Shown piece by piece: positions 12,046 through 24,720 of a stretch of DNA of 64,000 bases (the first letter of the stretch is position 1; each line of letters opens with the position of its first letter). The notes beneath the pieces were generated by a model. The model was not told the DNA's origin. It saw only the letters and a list, made by a program, of their open reading frames with translations, and did not search any database. The translations under genes and the position numbers were made by a program. The stretch spans positions 16,618,501 to 16,682,500 of the forward strand of contig OZ018412.1 in assembly GCA_963969595.1 (NCBI GenBank), written 5' to 3'. The DNA is from Neckera pumila. Taxonomy: Eukaryota; Streptophyta; Bryopsida; Hypnales; Neckeraceae.

Positions 12046-13489
12046 GAAAACTTTTGGTCATTTGAACAGTTAGCTGCCACGCCAGAGTGGCAAAAAAAAA
12101 TGCGTGAGGTGGCAGCGAATAATGCTGACGTGGACTTCAACCCCTCACGGTCGATATCTTCATATTTCCGAAATCCTTTTTTAGAGAGGTAAGGTAAGCT
12201 TGTTTTTTCGAGCTTTATCAGCTTCAGCTGCTTCTCCCGAACTCACTGTTCATTATTCTGCGCATCGCTCGCCCGCGCATGCCGTGTGACGGACGGAGCT
12301 AGGGTTTGGGCTTCCCGAAGTATGAAATAGTGATCCTCAGCCAATTTTCTTGTCCCTTCCTTGCATTGGCACAATCTCCGCATTGCATTCCATTCTTAGT
12401 CGGTAGATTCTTTCGCGCACAACATTTTGCGACGACTTCCCGACTTTCGTGGTTTGGTTCGATGTCGTTTTAAAAATAATTTCTCTCTCTCTCTAGTACA
12501 GTTTTTCAACGGAGAGTGTGTGCGAGTGTAATGGCGGAGTTTTCTATCTTGTGAAATAGGTTTTGGGATGCAATGCGATTTCGTGAGTAGTGTCAGAGCC
12601 TGTAATTATTGCTTTAGTTAGGGTTGCGAGCTTGGATGTTTTTTGATCTGGTGTTGCTGAAGCTTTTGGAAGCTTTTGGAGTTAAGATTTGTGGAGAGGG
12701 ATAGGCTTGAGCGAATTTCTTTATTTCTGAAAGTGGTTAGCTTATATCCTGAGTTCGGAATTCACCGGGATAGAGTGCTGCATCCGTATTTCGAGGTTCT
12801 GACAGTCGCTCGAATGGAATATTTACAGATCATGATAGAATTTCTTACTTTAAGATGACGGAAGGTGATGGACATTGACAGCGAGCAACATGGATTACTT
12901 GTGAAGCGATTTCCGATGCAGAGTTTGCTCGTGTAATCCGAGGATCTCAGTACTGTAGGTGAGTGATACAGGTAGCCATCAGTGGTTTTAGTTTGTTGCT
13001 GTTGTTTGAGTACGGTTTAATGTTTGAATCCGATTGTCTGGAGTGCTGCACGAGTTGTGCGGGCAGATGAAATTGGTCGTTATGCGATGTGGAAGTTGTG
13101 CGCGACATTTTATGATATTCTCGACGTTTTTTTTGTTGCTGAAACCGAAGCAAACATGACTTAAGAAAGAGCTAATAATTGTGATAGGTTTTTGGAGTCT
13201 GAAGCGAAGTGCTTTTACTGTATGCTTTTACTGTATGCTTTTACTGTATGAATTGGCTATGAACGAATGATTATTGAGTAAGTTTTATATACTCAAGCAA
13301 AATTGCAGACAATTTCGTTTGATGATACTTGTATCTTTTTTCATTTGAGAGCGTTTTCATTCCAAGTGACGGAGTGGTTAGGAAAGGTAAATTTGCAGGG
13401 CTTAAATACGTGTTGTTGTCCTTGTGAACAGACTGAACGATTTTGATCCATTCCCTGCTTGCAAGTTTTCTTGGCGCCGACTTAAGCTT
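12046..13489 (+). promoter_or_regulatory. Upstream region and probable 5' leader of the IDM1-like gene
   Basis: GC content rises from about 12180. A CT run (CTCTCTCTCTCTCTAG at about 12483) and several short upstream ATG frames precede the proposed start at 13490. A small inverted repeat (GCTGCCAC ... GTGGCAGC) lies at about 12071-12117. No TATA box was assigned. Leader introns are likely, because the stretch is long and full of stops, but I could not fix their borders. Confidence 0.4.
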
Positions 13490-16400
13490 ATGGATCATGG
13501 CTATTCGCGAGGTATTGCTCGAGCCATCGCTGAAGTACCTTCAAATGCACTTTGTGTTCTCCTTTTGCTGAACTTTTCTGATTCAGCTGTCGAACAAACG
13601 ATTTAGCGACCTTATGGATTCTTCAAGATTTATGTTTGATGTTTGAGGCACTTCATATCGAGGCCCATTGAACTGAAGCGAAGGGACAGAGTGCAGGAGA
13701 CAGTGATTCTTTGGTACCGAATGGAGACATTTTTGGAGGTAGATATCAGAACTTTAGAAACAGCGACAAAATTTCCACGAAGCGGATGTCAGGTAACCAC
13801 CTTTCTGGCGAGACAGAGCGCGGAATTAAGAGAAGAAAAAACTCGGTATTTGAGGATTCGGCAGTACATGCAGGTGCAATGACACCACACTTAACGAAAG
13901 AGTCCTCCAAGAGCAAACGCGGCTGGGGTCAACACAAATCTCCTTATCAGGAAAACTCGGGGAAGAAGAATGGGACTCGAGGAGGTTGTCGCATGGAAGT
14001 GCTGCTTTCTGCCCCAAGTGGACATGAATTGTCGGAGGATGGCACAGGTGGAGCAAATGGTTTCACGACAAGGAAGAACATTCTTTCATGGCTGATAGAA
14101 GCTGGGGCACTCGTGCAAGATCAGAGGTTGTTATATCTGCACAAGGGCAAGAAGAATCTAGGGCATGGATGGGTGACTACCGCAGGCGTACTTTGTGGAT
14201 GTTGTAATGATGTCTTCACTTTATCTTATTTTGAAGAGCATTGTGGCAGCCGATTGCATCGGCCTTGCCAGAACATATTTGTGGATAGTGGTAAGTCTCT
14301 CACAGACTTACAGATGGAGGTCTTCCAGAAGGGGAATGATCACATAGGATCCGATGTACATGTCAGAACAGGGTCAGGAAAAAGACGGAGATCTGAAAAA
14401 GCGAAGAGGAAACTTGAAGGGGATGGAAGCGATGATACATGTGGAGTGTGCGGTGACGGAGGAACGCTTATTTGCTGTGATCATTGTCCATCAACCTACC
14501 ACCTGGCTTGCATGGAGCTGCAGGTACAAGATTTATTGCTTTTTGGCTTTATGGCATTTTTTAGATCCCATTTGTTGGTGCTCAGTTTTTTCTTATGAAT
14601 CATCGTTGCATTTTGGATATCAGTACGTGTTTTTTAAGTACTGCAATCCGCTCGGTCAAAGGCTGCAGTAACTGGTCCTTTTTAGGAGGCATTCAAGTCG
14701 TCCGGAGATTCATGACCTGTACGAATGCCTTTTGTCAGGAAGTCCCCAAGGATGATTGGTATTGTCCCAATTGCCGCTGCGCAATATGTGATGGAAGCCA
14801 TTTCAACGGAGATCAGAATGTTTTCGACGAGCTTACTGTCCTCTTCTGCGATCAATGTGAACGTGAATGTAAGTGCCAGAAGAGAGTAGCGAGTGCTGTA
14901 CTTGTGGTCACGATGCTTGTCATCTGTTCACGCTTTCCTTCCAGTTGTGACTAAATAAGAGATCTTCTCATACGGCGTGCAAAAGAGAACAAGACGCTCG
15001 ATCATGATGCGTGTGCTCTAAAATTGACAACGTCTTATCTGCCTGCATTTCGAGTTGATTTGCTTTCTGAGAAAAGGTTTTATTTGTCCTGGGGGATGAT
15101 ATGAATTGGCAATTTCTAGTCCATGCTAGGTTAGCTCAGTAGATGACATAAGTATTGTCCGACTGAGAGATTGTTGATATCGGAGATTGGTACATACAAC
15201 TTTTGTTCTGTTGTCGGTACGTCGAAATGCCTTCATCGTTTCTCATTTCTTTGTCTAACTCCTTGTTTGTGACTGCAGTTCACGTGAAGTGCCTGTATGA
15301 AAGGGGCTTCCCTAAAATGGATGAGTGTCCTCAAGGAAGCTGGTTTTGCGGCCAATCGTGCACGCAGGTGTGCCCTCTGTTTTAAACGCAACAACCCAAG
15401 TAGTTGATTTCAAACTGAGTTTTTTTTTGGGGTGGATGGGTGGGATTTCTCGCTAGAATCTACAACTTATATTTATATATATATGTATATATATATAATT
15501 CCAAAATAATCCTCCATGTTGTACTTTATAGTGAATCTTGCTATACTCAAGAATGGAGAGAGCCTGTGTTTTTTAGGGTTTAAGTCTTAATGAAATCTTT
15601 AGCTCTCCATTCTTTACTGCCATGGGATGTAAGGTTCCGGATGACTGCTCTGCTTTACTTCTAAATTCAGCATTGCAGTATTTTTTTCTTATCGGCCGTT
15701 CTTAGTCATGCCGAGTATTTTAAAGGGTTAATTTGAGGCTGCAGTAATCAACTGTACAGCTAGTACCGAGTAGAGATCATCAGGACCAAAACTAATCAAT
15801 GCCTTAGCTGTGGACTTGTGTTCATTGAAATGACTGTTCTGGGATACTGAGCAGATTTTCCAGAGCTTGCGGGGGCTGGTTGGTGTTACCAATAGCCTGG
15901 TCTCAGTAAGTAGTAGATTTTCATGGACATTGCTGAGGTCTCAAGCGGAAGATTTGGTTTTTGAGTCCGACGGGGACAAAGAGGTGATGGCTGAGCACAA
16001 TATCAAGCTTTCCATGGCTCTAAGCGTGATGCAAGAATGCTTCAAGCCAATGATTGATCCACGTACCAATCTTGATCTGGTTGCTCATGTTCTGTATAAC
16101 CGGGGGTAAGTTTCTAGATTTATATTTTTTTAATTATCAAACATCTCCTTCTGGAGTGCTGGATATGCCATTCTGTTTATATTTCTTATAGGTTCTTTGT
16201 TATTGGATTTGGACTGTGTGTACTGTGTACTATTTTTGTCTACCACTGCCGTCAAGTCGATGCATTTCTATAAATATGTGCTTTTGTTCTTCTGAATATT
16301 TGTTCAATGATCCCCCCCGGATCCTCCTATTCTAGGAAGTTCGGGTTGGACGATGGTACACTGCAATAAAGTTAGACGAGGAAGAATGTTTTTGTTGAAG

Positions 16401-19400
16401 CTGTTGAATTTTCAGTTGAGACTAGGATTCAGTATTCAGCTAACCGGAACATTTGTTTCTGATATTTTGATCAGGTCTGACGTCAGTCGATTGAATTATC
16501 GAGGTTTCTACACTATTATTCTAGAAAAGGAAGATGAGCTTGTGTCGGTAGCTACAATCAGGTAGTTTACTGTCTTTGGCATTTTTTCCTATATGCACCC
16601 CCACCCCCACCCCCTTTCTGCGACGGCGTTAGTTCCTCATTGACTAGGAGTCTAGGTCATTATATATCTATGTATCTCTCTGAAGTCTTTATCTTTCCTC
16701 CGAGTGTGCTTCTTAATACTAACTAGTGCATGTTCAATTTCATGTTTGTTGATAAGCAATAGCAGCACAGAATGAGCCGTCAGGATACATGCTTTCCAAT
16801 TTAACATCTGATTCTGAAATTTCAGAGTGCATGGCAATGTCTTGGCGGAGATGCCGCTTATTGGAACTCGATATCAGTATCGCAGGCGGGGAATGTGTAG
16901 GCGTCTTATGTATGCTATTGAGCAGGTAATATCTTTTCTTGGATAACAGTAGAAGTGATAATTGATCTTCTTTCGTGTTTTTGTCATAGCCTAGAAATCC
17001 CGTTTCTTCACCGAATCTTAATGATCATTGGTTTACCTCATTCTTTATTTGTCGGATCTAATATTGATGGACTTTGTGTAGTGCAGATGCTGCATAGGAT
17101 AGGTGTGCAGCTACTGGTGCTTCCTGCTGTCCCAGAATTGATGGACACCTGGCGGGGAGCTTTTGGTTTTCAGCCCCTTAGTAGCCATCAGAAGAGAGAA
17201 TTGACCAAGCTGAATCTAATGGCTTTTCCTGGGACTTCTTTATTACACAAGTTTTTGCCGAGATACCCACCAAATTCTTCTTTTGGAGGTATTGTGAGCC
17301 TCTGTATTTATTCTAAGTTTCTCATACCAACATCAATTTCTTAACTAGTGTAGAATTCTCAAATTTCTGTACATGAGTCAGTTTTGATAGTATATATATT
17401 ACAAGTTTACTGAGCTATCACAATATATATTTTTCAGAGAAATATCTTGGCAAGTGTGCCTGAAAATCGGTTAATTTAGTCGCTGGGTTGTTACCTCATG
17501 TGGGTGGTACAGACCAAGTACAGAAGATTCCGCAGATGGTCAATGTGCCCATTGGCGGTCCAGAGGTTCAATTTCTGAGCGGCGAAGATGTGAATAGGTC
17601 TCCTGAAGGTGGTTCCTTTCAGAGTTATCTGATGAAAAGTAGGGATAATGGCTCCGGGCATAGCGTTCTTGGATCCGGTTTTCTTGCAAATTCCCCTCCT
17701 CCACGTGAAGTCATCAGCAATAGGGAGCTGATGCATATCCAGCACTGTGGTGCTCAACTTGACAGGTAAGCATTTTAATGTTGCAAATATGGTTAGCTTC
17801 TGTATATGGGATAATTACTTACTCTAGTTCGATTTTTTTAGGTCATTAAATTGTTAAAAAATGAATCAAGATTTGTCTCTCGTGGAACGGTAAACTTTCA
17901 TGGTGGCTAAGGTGCAAACATTTGCCATCGAAATTCAATTATATATACTAACGGTATCTATCAACTTCAAGATTGGTCCTGTTAGTACGCTTCATGACCT
18001 CACATTGGGGCTTGTGTGGACATTGTTTATCGAGACTGCGCGTATCCTCGTATCTATCTTAGGGTGTGAATTGCAACTAATTTTTCTGTTGGTTGAAGCG
18101 TCTGTCAAAGTGTCTTTCAAACCTTTTGAGGTTCTAGTATGTGCAGTGAACAAGCTAATCCATCTATAGCACTTTACGACTTTTATTTGATGGTAGCAGT
18201 GAGGTTATCCATGTTATGTTTGTTATGGTCTTCTTATTAAATACTGATTTTATCCGTTAGAAACAATTTATAGATAAAAACAAGGTGACCCTCAGTGGTT
18301 CTTCCAGCATTTCGTTGCTATTGATTTGTTAGTATGTTTCATCTCTTTGGTTCGTGTTTAAAAACGCTTCACACTTCGTGGGATTGTATTGCAGGTATCG
18401 CGAGAATGGAAATACTCCCAAGCATAAATTGGAGGAGAGCATTTACAGTACGAAAGTAGTTGTTGGGACCACACGCTCAAAACGATTGGTGAGGACACTT
18501 CTAAGTCTATGTTCAAGCTAAGTCCTAAATGCCTCTCGTTAGAAACATTACCACGTCTTAATTGAGACTAAATCTTTATCGGGGGCCATTTTTCGGTCTC
18601 GTATTGATTCTGTCACTTGTCGACACAGAAACAGGTTTGGATATATATGCAGGAGGACAGGTCTCTCTTGATCAGAATCCAAGAGCAATATATTCTGAAT
18701 CTAAATGCCTACGAGGATGGAATACCTTTCAAGATCTCATGGAATATGAAACACTTGCTAATCCTAGATGCTGTGTGCATCTATTAACAGGTCAAGACTA
18801 CCCAATGGGTAGCTGATGCCATGAACAAGCTTACAGGTCGTTCATCCCCAGCAGATGGAGCCGCCCTCAAGTTGCCTGTGGACAGGCAGATGACTACACA
18901 AGCTGCTCTGAGTATGTCCAATAGCAAGGCCTCAAACTCGCCTAGTGCTGTGAGCAGTATGGACGATGCAAATGCCGCTGAACCTAAAAAACTGATTCTT
19001 AGAATCAATTTAAGCAAGTTGAAGGAGAAGAAAGAGAAGAAGAAACAGAAGAAGGGTAAATATCAGAGACTCTCGAATTGTAGTCGGCAGCTCATGGAAG
19101 CCGAATCACCTTACGTGGAGATGAAAGTGGAACCTTTACAGTCGTTCGATTCGACTATATATGACGGCATGCCACCTCTTGCTGAGACTCAAATTCAATT
19201 GGAGCCAGCAGGTGGTCCCGAGCGTTCTACATTTCTGCCCCAAATGGACTTCCGGGATTTAGATCACTCTCCAACAATATGTGGCTCCTTGACAAGACTA
19301 GTGGCCCCTGAAGCAAAATTTGTTGATATTGTACCAGCACTAGATGTAGGATGTCATCTCTTGCCGATTCTCAGGCACAGGACGCGGCTTTTCAATTCCT

Positions 19401-19414
19401 TACCTCCTAGATAA
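13490..19414 (+). CDS. IDM1-like: IDM1-like PHD-finger/GNAT histone acetyltransferase
   Basis: Exons: 13490-13511, 13679-14523, 14739-14868, 15279-15367, 15855-16105, 16475-16561, 16826-16925, 17087-17288, 17480-17765, 18395-18488, 18791-19414. All introns are GT-AG and the sum is 2730 nt, giving 909 aa. Domain order: basic N-terminus; Tify-binding-type domain at about 139-220 ([20 protein letters not shown]); PHD finger at about 261-305 ([21 protein letters not shown]); second PHD-like finger to about 362 ([20 protein letters not shown]); GNAT fold at about 380-530 with acetyl-CoA loop [16 protein letters not shown]. The tail has a Lys-rich nuclear-signal-like run ([14 protein letters not shown]). 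Arabidopsis IDM1/ROS4 acetylates histone H3 and opposes DNA methylation; which paralogue this is cannot be told. Exon 1 is the weakest call: its acceptor lacks a pyrimidine tract, and ATG 13786 is an alternative start. Confidence 0.88.
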
Positions 19415-19948
19415 GCCCACTGCCTGTTACTGCCCCAACTCGACGATTAACGTGCCGAGCGTGGATATTATGAGACGGGCAGGAGGTAGTAATTTCCTTC
19501 CAGGGCTCTGATTCCTTGTTGTCCGTGCACGTTAGATTAGCTGATGTGATTATCGCTGGGGTTGTCAAATTTTGATGGTTGTAAGATAGTCAGACTGCTG
19601 CATCTCCATTGTAGTTAACAGGTCATAACATTTCCATTGTACAGAGGCCACTCCAATTTTAATCCAGAATTCTCGGTTGTGTTACTTAGGTCAACACAAT
19701 ATATAGGGTGGTGTGCACCAAGACCAAGCAGTGTGACTACTCCTACTGAGTGGTATCCTCTGACAAATAAAAGTGTACTCTGTATAGTCTTTGTATTGTC
19801 TTTTTGTGAACTGGAAAGCGACATCCTCGTAAGACCATAGAACGTCGCCGAATCTTTTAAAATGGCTTGCAAATGGTCAAACATTCTTCATTGTTCACTC
19901 TGAAAAATGGATGATTTTCATCCAGATTTGTGTAAAAACGTTCAGTTG
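19415..19948 (+). other. Probable 3' untranslated region of the IDM1-like gene
   Basis: The sequence after the TAA at 19412-19414 keeps gene-like composition for several hundred bases. It then gives way to repeat at the TTAA of 19949. No separate gene is seen. Confidence 0.4.
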
Positions 19949-20709
19949 TTAACCCCTCAAGGACCATAAGGTCATCACGTGGCTTCTGCAACTACATCTA
20001 TAAGAAATTCAATATGTGAAACTCCCTAGCAGTTCATGAACAACGAAGAGACCCTAGATGATTTTCTTCCTTCCAATCGAGAATTGATCGAGTGTATGAT
20101 TTTTTGTGAATTTTTTGAGAATAGAAAAGGTGTTGTGGGTCGTTCATTCACATTCTTGTATCTTTTTTTCTACACCTCAAAATGATTTGAAAAAAATTAC
20201 ATCAATAGAATTATTCGTAAAGTACCCAAAACCGGGGTTTAAACCCCACAATTTTGTGAAAAAGCAGGTTTTGGGAAAAAAGACAATACAAAAGTGGGTA
20301 CCAAACTCTCTTTTGTGCTCAAATCGACCAAAAAAAAGTTTGGTCCGGACTTTGATTGCAGGGTTGTGGTTGCTTGTGGGGTCGTTTGTCAGAGGAAATT
20401 TGTTGCAAAAAGTCCCCTCCAAACTAGGGGGGACTTTACGAACCAATTTCAACATCTAGATTTCAACGTACATACAAAGTACTATCTAATCGAACATCTT
20501 TCATCAATCTTGTCAACAGTGGGGTTTTTCACAAAAATTATGCAATTTCATTGATATTCTTTTTAATAATAAAGCTAAACAAGTCTTCTTTCATTTCAGC
20601 GGTGGTGATTATTAAAATTATTCCACATAAATGAGGAATTGTGCTTGTTACAAGAGTTAGTCAAGAAAGTAAGAACAATGCTCAAACACCCCGGTCCTTT
20701 AGGAGTTAA
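19949..20709 (+). mobile_element. TTAA-type element, subfamily C
   Basis: 761 bp bounded by TTAA at 19949-19952 and 20706-20709. The termini are TTAACCCCTCAAGGACCA on the left and TTAACTCCTAAAGGACC read inward from the right. The interior differs from subfamilies A and B. The open frames on both strands inside it show no protein features. Confidence 0.65.
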
Positions 20710-22371
20710 CCCTGGAAGGATGCTAGATTGCAAAGCCTATGACCAAGGTAGTCATTCAAGGTTTTTTTGATTTGAACCATCAAGTACATTCTTCATTTCT
20801 ATAGTGATTTGGAAAGTCATCCATTGTCTACTTTTGGTTATAGTGTCTTTATAGGATTAGCCATGTAAAGACGTTGTGGATATAATAGATCTGATGGATG
20901 ACTTCATTGTTAATCCTAAAAGACGGAGCCTATGATTGTATAGTCAAATTTGAAAGTTCTTCACTGTTTAATCTCCAACTCTTTGCTATTTATAAGAAAA
21001 TTGTTTTAGTTTAATTTTTGAAGGATGAAATCACATGTTTAATATATTTCATACAATTTTCAAAAAAAATTGTGAAAATTTCAGATTACCATGAATTTTG
21101 GAGGAAAAAATGAAGAAAATCAATATCAAATGCAAATCATGCTCAAAAAATCAAAAATTTGGAAATAGTAATACATTACAATGTAGAACATTGTAGTGTA
21201 AAGAAAATTTCTATGTTGCTTAATATTAGTAATGTAGTTAGAAATCTTTAATTTCAAACTTCAATGAAATGCTTATTTTTAGGAGTTTTTCAAACTTTCC
21301 AAGTAGTGTAGGAACACACTTTAGGAACTTTATTTTGATAGCCTTCTTCAAAAGCAAAAGAAATCATTTTGAATGTCAAAATCAAGTTTTAAGGAAAACA
21401 AAACTTAAAGTACTAAAATACACAAATAGTGTACCATTTTTTTGATAAACTAGCCTACATAGAATAAATAAAATAAAATAAAATGTCTTGAACTTAAGTC
21501 AATCATGTGGAAATAGCATCAAAGAAACTGCACACAAAATTTGAACGAAAATCATCCATCTTTCAATATGCACAAAGCATGTTTGACCATTTAAAAGATA
21601 CAAAACATCCTTGCAGAAACAATAATTATGCCTATTGGTTCCATAGGTGCATTTTGCTTTTTATATATAACAAAGAAGTCATCCATCATACTTTTTAGGT
21701 CCCCATTATCCTTATAGGGTTAATTATATATTCTAAATTTGGATATAAGTTATTTTAGTTATTTTCATATTTTATATTGGATGTTGTTTCAAAGAAATGG
21801 TATAATTGTGTAATGTATTTTAGCATTTTGCCAATAATCAATCTAACTTTGTTTGCTTTCAAATAAAATGAAGCTCCCCAATTCTACTTTGTTTTCTGTT
21901 TAAGAATTTGAAAAAATCATGTAAGTGAGTAATTTATTGCAATTTGAAGTTGAAGATGTATACTTCTGCTTTTAAATATACTAATATAGATATCTATTTC
22001 ACATTATAATGTTCTACATTAGGGAAAATCTTATAACTTTCAACTCTAAAAATGTTCTAAATTATAGCATACAACTATAATTGTAAAATTTTCAAATTTT
22101 GTAAATTTATATTTGTATTCAATAGGGATTTTTTCATGCTTTATTCAAATAGTCATTGGAATTCCAAATTCTCACAAAAATATGTGAAATCTTATAACTT
22201 TCAACTCTAAAAATGTTAGTAATAGTAGTTTTATTCTTTATTATTTCAATTATAGTAACATTCAAAACACACTATCACCATTCAAGAATATAAACCATAG
22301 TTTCCTTGTTTATTTTATTGGTAAATTTTACTACCTTCCTTAGAGCTACCTAAATAGACATTAAAAAAAAA
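20710..22371. other. Gene-free AT-rich stretch
   Basis: Very AT-rich. A phrase close to ATCTTATAACTTTCAACTCT occurs twice, about 160 bp apart (22030 and 22190), so part of it is a decayed tandem duplication. Nothing coding is seen. Confidence 0.55.
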
Positions 22372-22539
22372 AGCAGCCTTCTAGAGGGCTGCTCTAGATT
22401 GACAGGCCAAGCTATTCCAAGCTTGGCCTGTCAATCTCAAAATGGCCCCAGTTGAGCAATCAGCTTGGTTGACTGCTCGCCGAAACAATTAGTGTTTGTA
22501 CTTCTTTTTTTTTTTTTTAATATATTTTTAAGATTAAAA

Positions 22540-22582
<43 letters not shown>

Positions 22583-22825
22583 TGTCAATAATGAGGATCA
22601 GCCGCATTACAGTCCACCTGTTTCATTTCGGAACGCCCTCTCTTTGTGTTATTTTTGTTTTGTTCTTACTCGCAAATTTGGGTTCCTATGCCACTATCAC
22701 AACAGAAATTGTTGCGCAAAAATAGGACAAAAAACAATTTTTCAACCTCAAAAAATACTATTTCAAAATCCTTTGAACAGCTATGGAGTAGCCCTCCAAA
22801 GGCCTAAAACTTTCTCTAAAGTTTA
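22372..22825 (+). mobile_element. Repeat family D with two perfect hairpins at its end
   Basis: It begins with AGCAGCC...GGGCTGCT and then a 17-bp perfect palindrome (22397-22413 against 22420-22436, AAGCTTGG core, 6-base loop). It continues past an A/T microsatellite to a segment ending near TTTCTCTAAAGTTTATG. An inverted copy lies at about 27430-27810. Class unknown. No coding content. Confidence 0.6.
22541..22579. repeat. (TA)n microsatellite
   Basis: About 39 bases of nearly uninterrupted AT dinucleotides within the family D element. Confidence 0.95.
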
Positions 22826-22904
22826 TGTCAATTTTTATAGATGCCTAAGAAATCACTTTTGACTATTTCAAAACTTGTAGATTTGAGTATAGTCTATCTA
22901 TCAT

Positions 22905-23035
22905 ATTTTACTTCCATCCCAAAATGATCTCTAGTTGGACTAAATGTTCTGGATTAGGCTAAAAATAACATTTAAAAAACCAATTTTGTGCTATAAATAG
23001 AATTTGGTGCACTCCTAGCATTCTATAAACTCAAC
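22905..23035 (+). mobile_element. Stowaway-like element fragment
   Basis: The phrase CATCCCAAAATGATCTC and the following 110 bases match the reverse complement of 42480-42625, which ends in TACTCCCTCAGTCCC. The left terminus here is decayed. Confidence 0.45.
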
Positions 23036-23796
23036 TGCAGAGCCCTTTTCAAGTATAGTTTTGGAGTTTTGAAAAGTAAGATTTTTGAGGCATTTTCAAG
23101 GATCACCATTGGTCAATTAATTGTTGAGTGTGAGGTTGTCATTTTGTAGGCATTTAGTATATATCCAAGACCATGTGAGGCCCTTTATTCTACCTCCCAG
23201 AGCTTCATTTCTTTCAATTGAGCAATATTCAAAGTAATGCAAAGAATAAGAATGAATAGCATTGATTGAATCCTTTTGTCTTGTGATTGATGATTGCATG
23301 GATGGAGGGGGATCTATTAATTGGAGTTGTTTTATTGTTCTCAAATAGCAATTGAAAACCAAATCTAACCAATTCACAATGTCACAAAGTGCAATAGGAA
23401 GATTATTTTGGGACAAATAAATAAGACCAATTGGAAGATCATTTTGGGACAAATGGAGTAACAACTAAAGCTCCATAGCAAATTAACGTACTATAGTTCA
23501 AGTGATCACTTTGATAATCTTTGACGATGCGTAAATATTGACTTTGAAAATGCAAATAATTCTCTAAAATTGTTGTCAAAACTTGTATTAGAAAAAATCG
23601 AACCTTTTAAAATTCATATGCATTTAAATATGCACGCATATTTAGTTGTGGCATAATAAAAAATAATCAAACTTAAATCAAAAAGAAAAATTATGAGTCT
23701 TCACTCATTTTTTTATCTCATTGCTTGGAAAACAATTATATTACATGTCAAATACTTTGAATGTGAGACAAGTATACTACATTGTCATGTAGCCCA
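23036..23796. other. Gene-free stretch
   Basis: A pair of near-identical 20-bp phrases (GGAAGATTATTTTGGGACAA and a close copy) lies about 30 bp apart at 23397-23455. There is no supported gene. Confidence 0.5.
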
Positions 23797-24720
23797 TTAA
23801 CCCCTAAAGGCCAAGGTGATTTTCCTATCAAAAACCACTCAAAACTGTCATTTCAATTGCAAAGAGAAAAGAACTTTAAAAACATTTTTTTTTTGCATAT
23901 CCAACCATAAGATCTTATAGTTGACTAGTATACAAATACATGGAAGAAATTTCAAAATCTTTGACTATGTAGATTGTAAGATACATGCATTTAGAGTGAA
24001 GAAAACAAATTCTTTTGCACCTTGCTTGACTAGATTTTTTGGCTTTGAATCTTTTTAGGTCAAAATTTTTGCACTATTGATTTTGATTTTCTATTCATTT
24101 ATGTTAAGTAGTTGAGTTAAGAATCTACAAAAAAAAACTAGAAAAAAAAGCACTTGATTTTCATTCATTAAAAAATTATAAAGTAGAGGTGGATTCAAGA
24201 TTGAAGAAAAAACTAAATTGTTAATAGCTTTTAGATGGAATTGAATTACAATGGTGAGATTGTTTTGGCAAGAAAATCTAACCTTGTTTAAGAGTTTTTT
24301 TTGAAAAATTCTAAAAATTGCATTCAAAAATGAATAATACAAGTTATTTTTTCAAGAAGATGGTTAGATTGCCCAAAAAACTAAGATTGTCTATAATTTT
24401 TTCATAATTAGTCCAAATTGAATGAAACAAAGCTTCACATGTAGACAAAAATTTAATCTTTGAAAAAAAAAATTGAGAAAAAATATTTTTGACTTTTTGT
24501 GATTTTTTTTGTGCTACTCATTGAACTCCATTTTTGCTTATTTGAGCCATAACTTTTGCTACCGTGCATCAATTAAAATCAAAATTATACATTCACAAAG
24601 CTCTCGCAAAAATACACAACCTCAAAAAATCCCATAAAAGACCACTAAAAGTTGAGACAATAGGAACCTACCCGGATCCAAATTGTCCCTCGAGGGGATA
24701 AATGGTCCTTTAGGGGTTAA
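23797..24720 (+). mobile_element. TTAA-type element, subfamily B (complete copy)
   Basis: 924 bp bounded by intact TTAA at 23797-23800 and 24717-24720. The termini are identical over 14 bases (TTAACCCCTAAAGG) and then read CCA on the left and ACCA on the right. The interior is non-coding and matches the split copy at 9039-11964. Confidence 0.8.

Noticed and set aside
17438..17463. Alternative acceptor TTTTCAG ending the IDM1-like protein early
   Set aside because: It leads to a TGA after about eight codons, whereas the acceptor at 17479 continues in phase through three more exons. It is kept only as a possible splice variant.
18562..18790. Extra exon of the IDM1-like gene upstream of exon 11
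   Set aside because: The frame is open, but the model without it keeps phase and splice sites. No family motif was seen in it.
20106..20554. Open frames on both strands inside the subfamily C element as a transposase
   Set aside because: Too short, without DDD/DDE-type motifs, and overlapping on opposite strands. The element appears non-autonomous.
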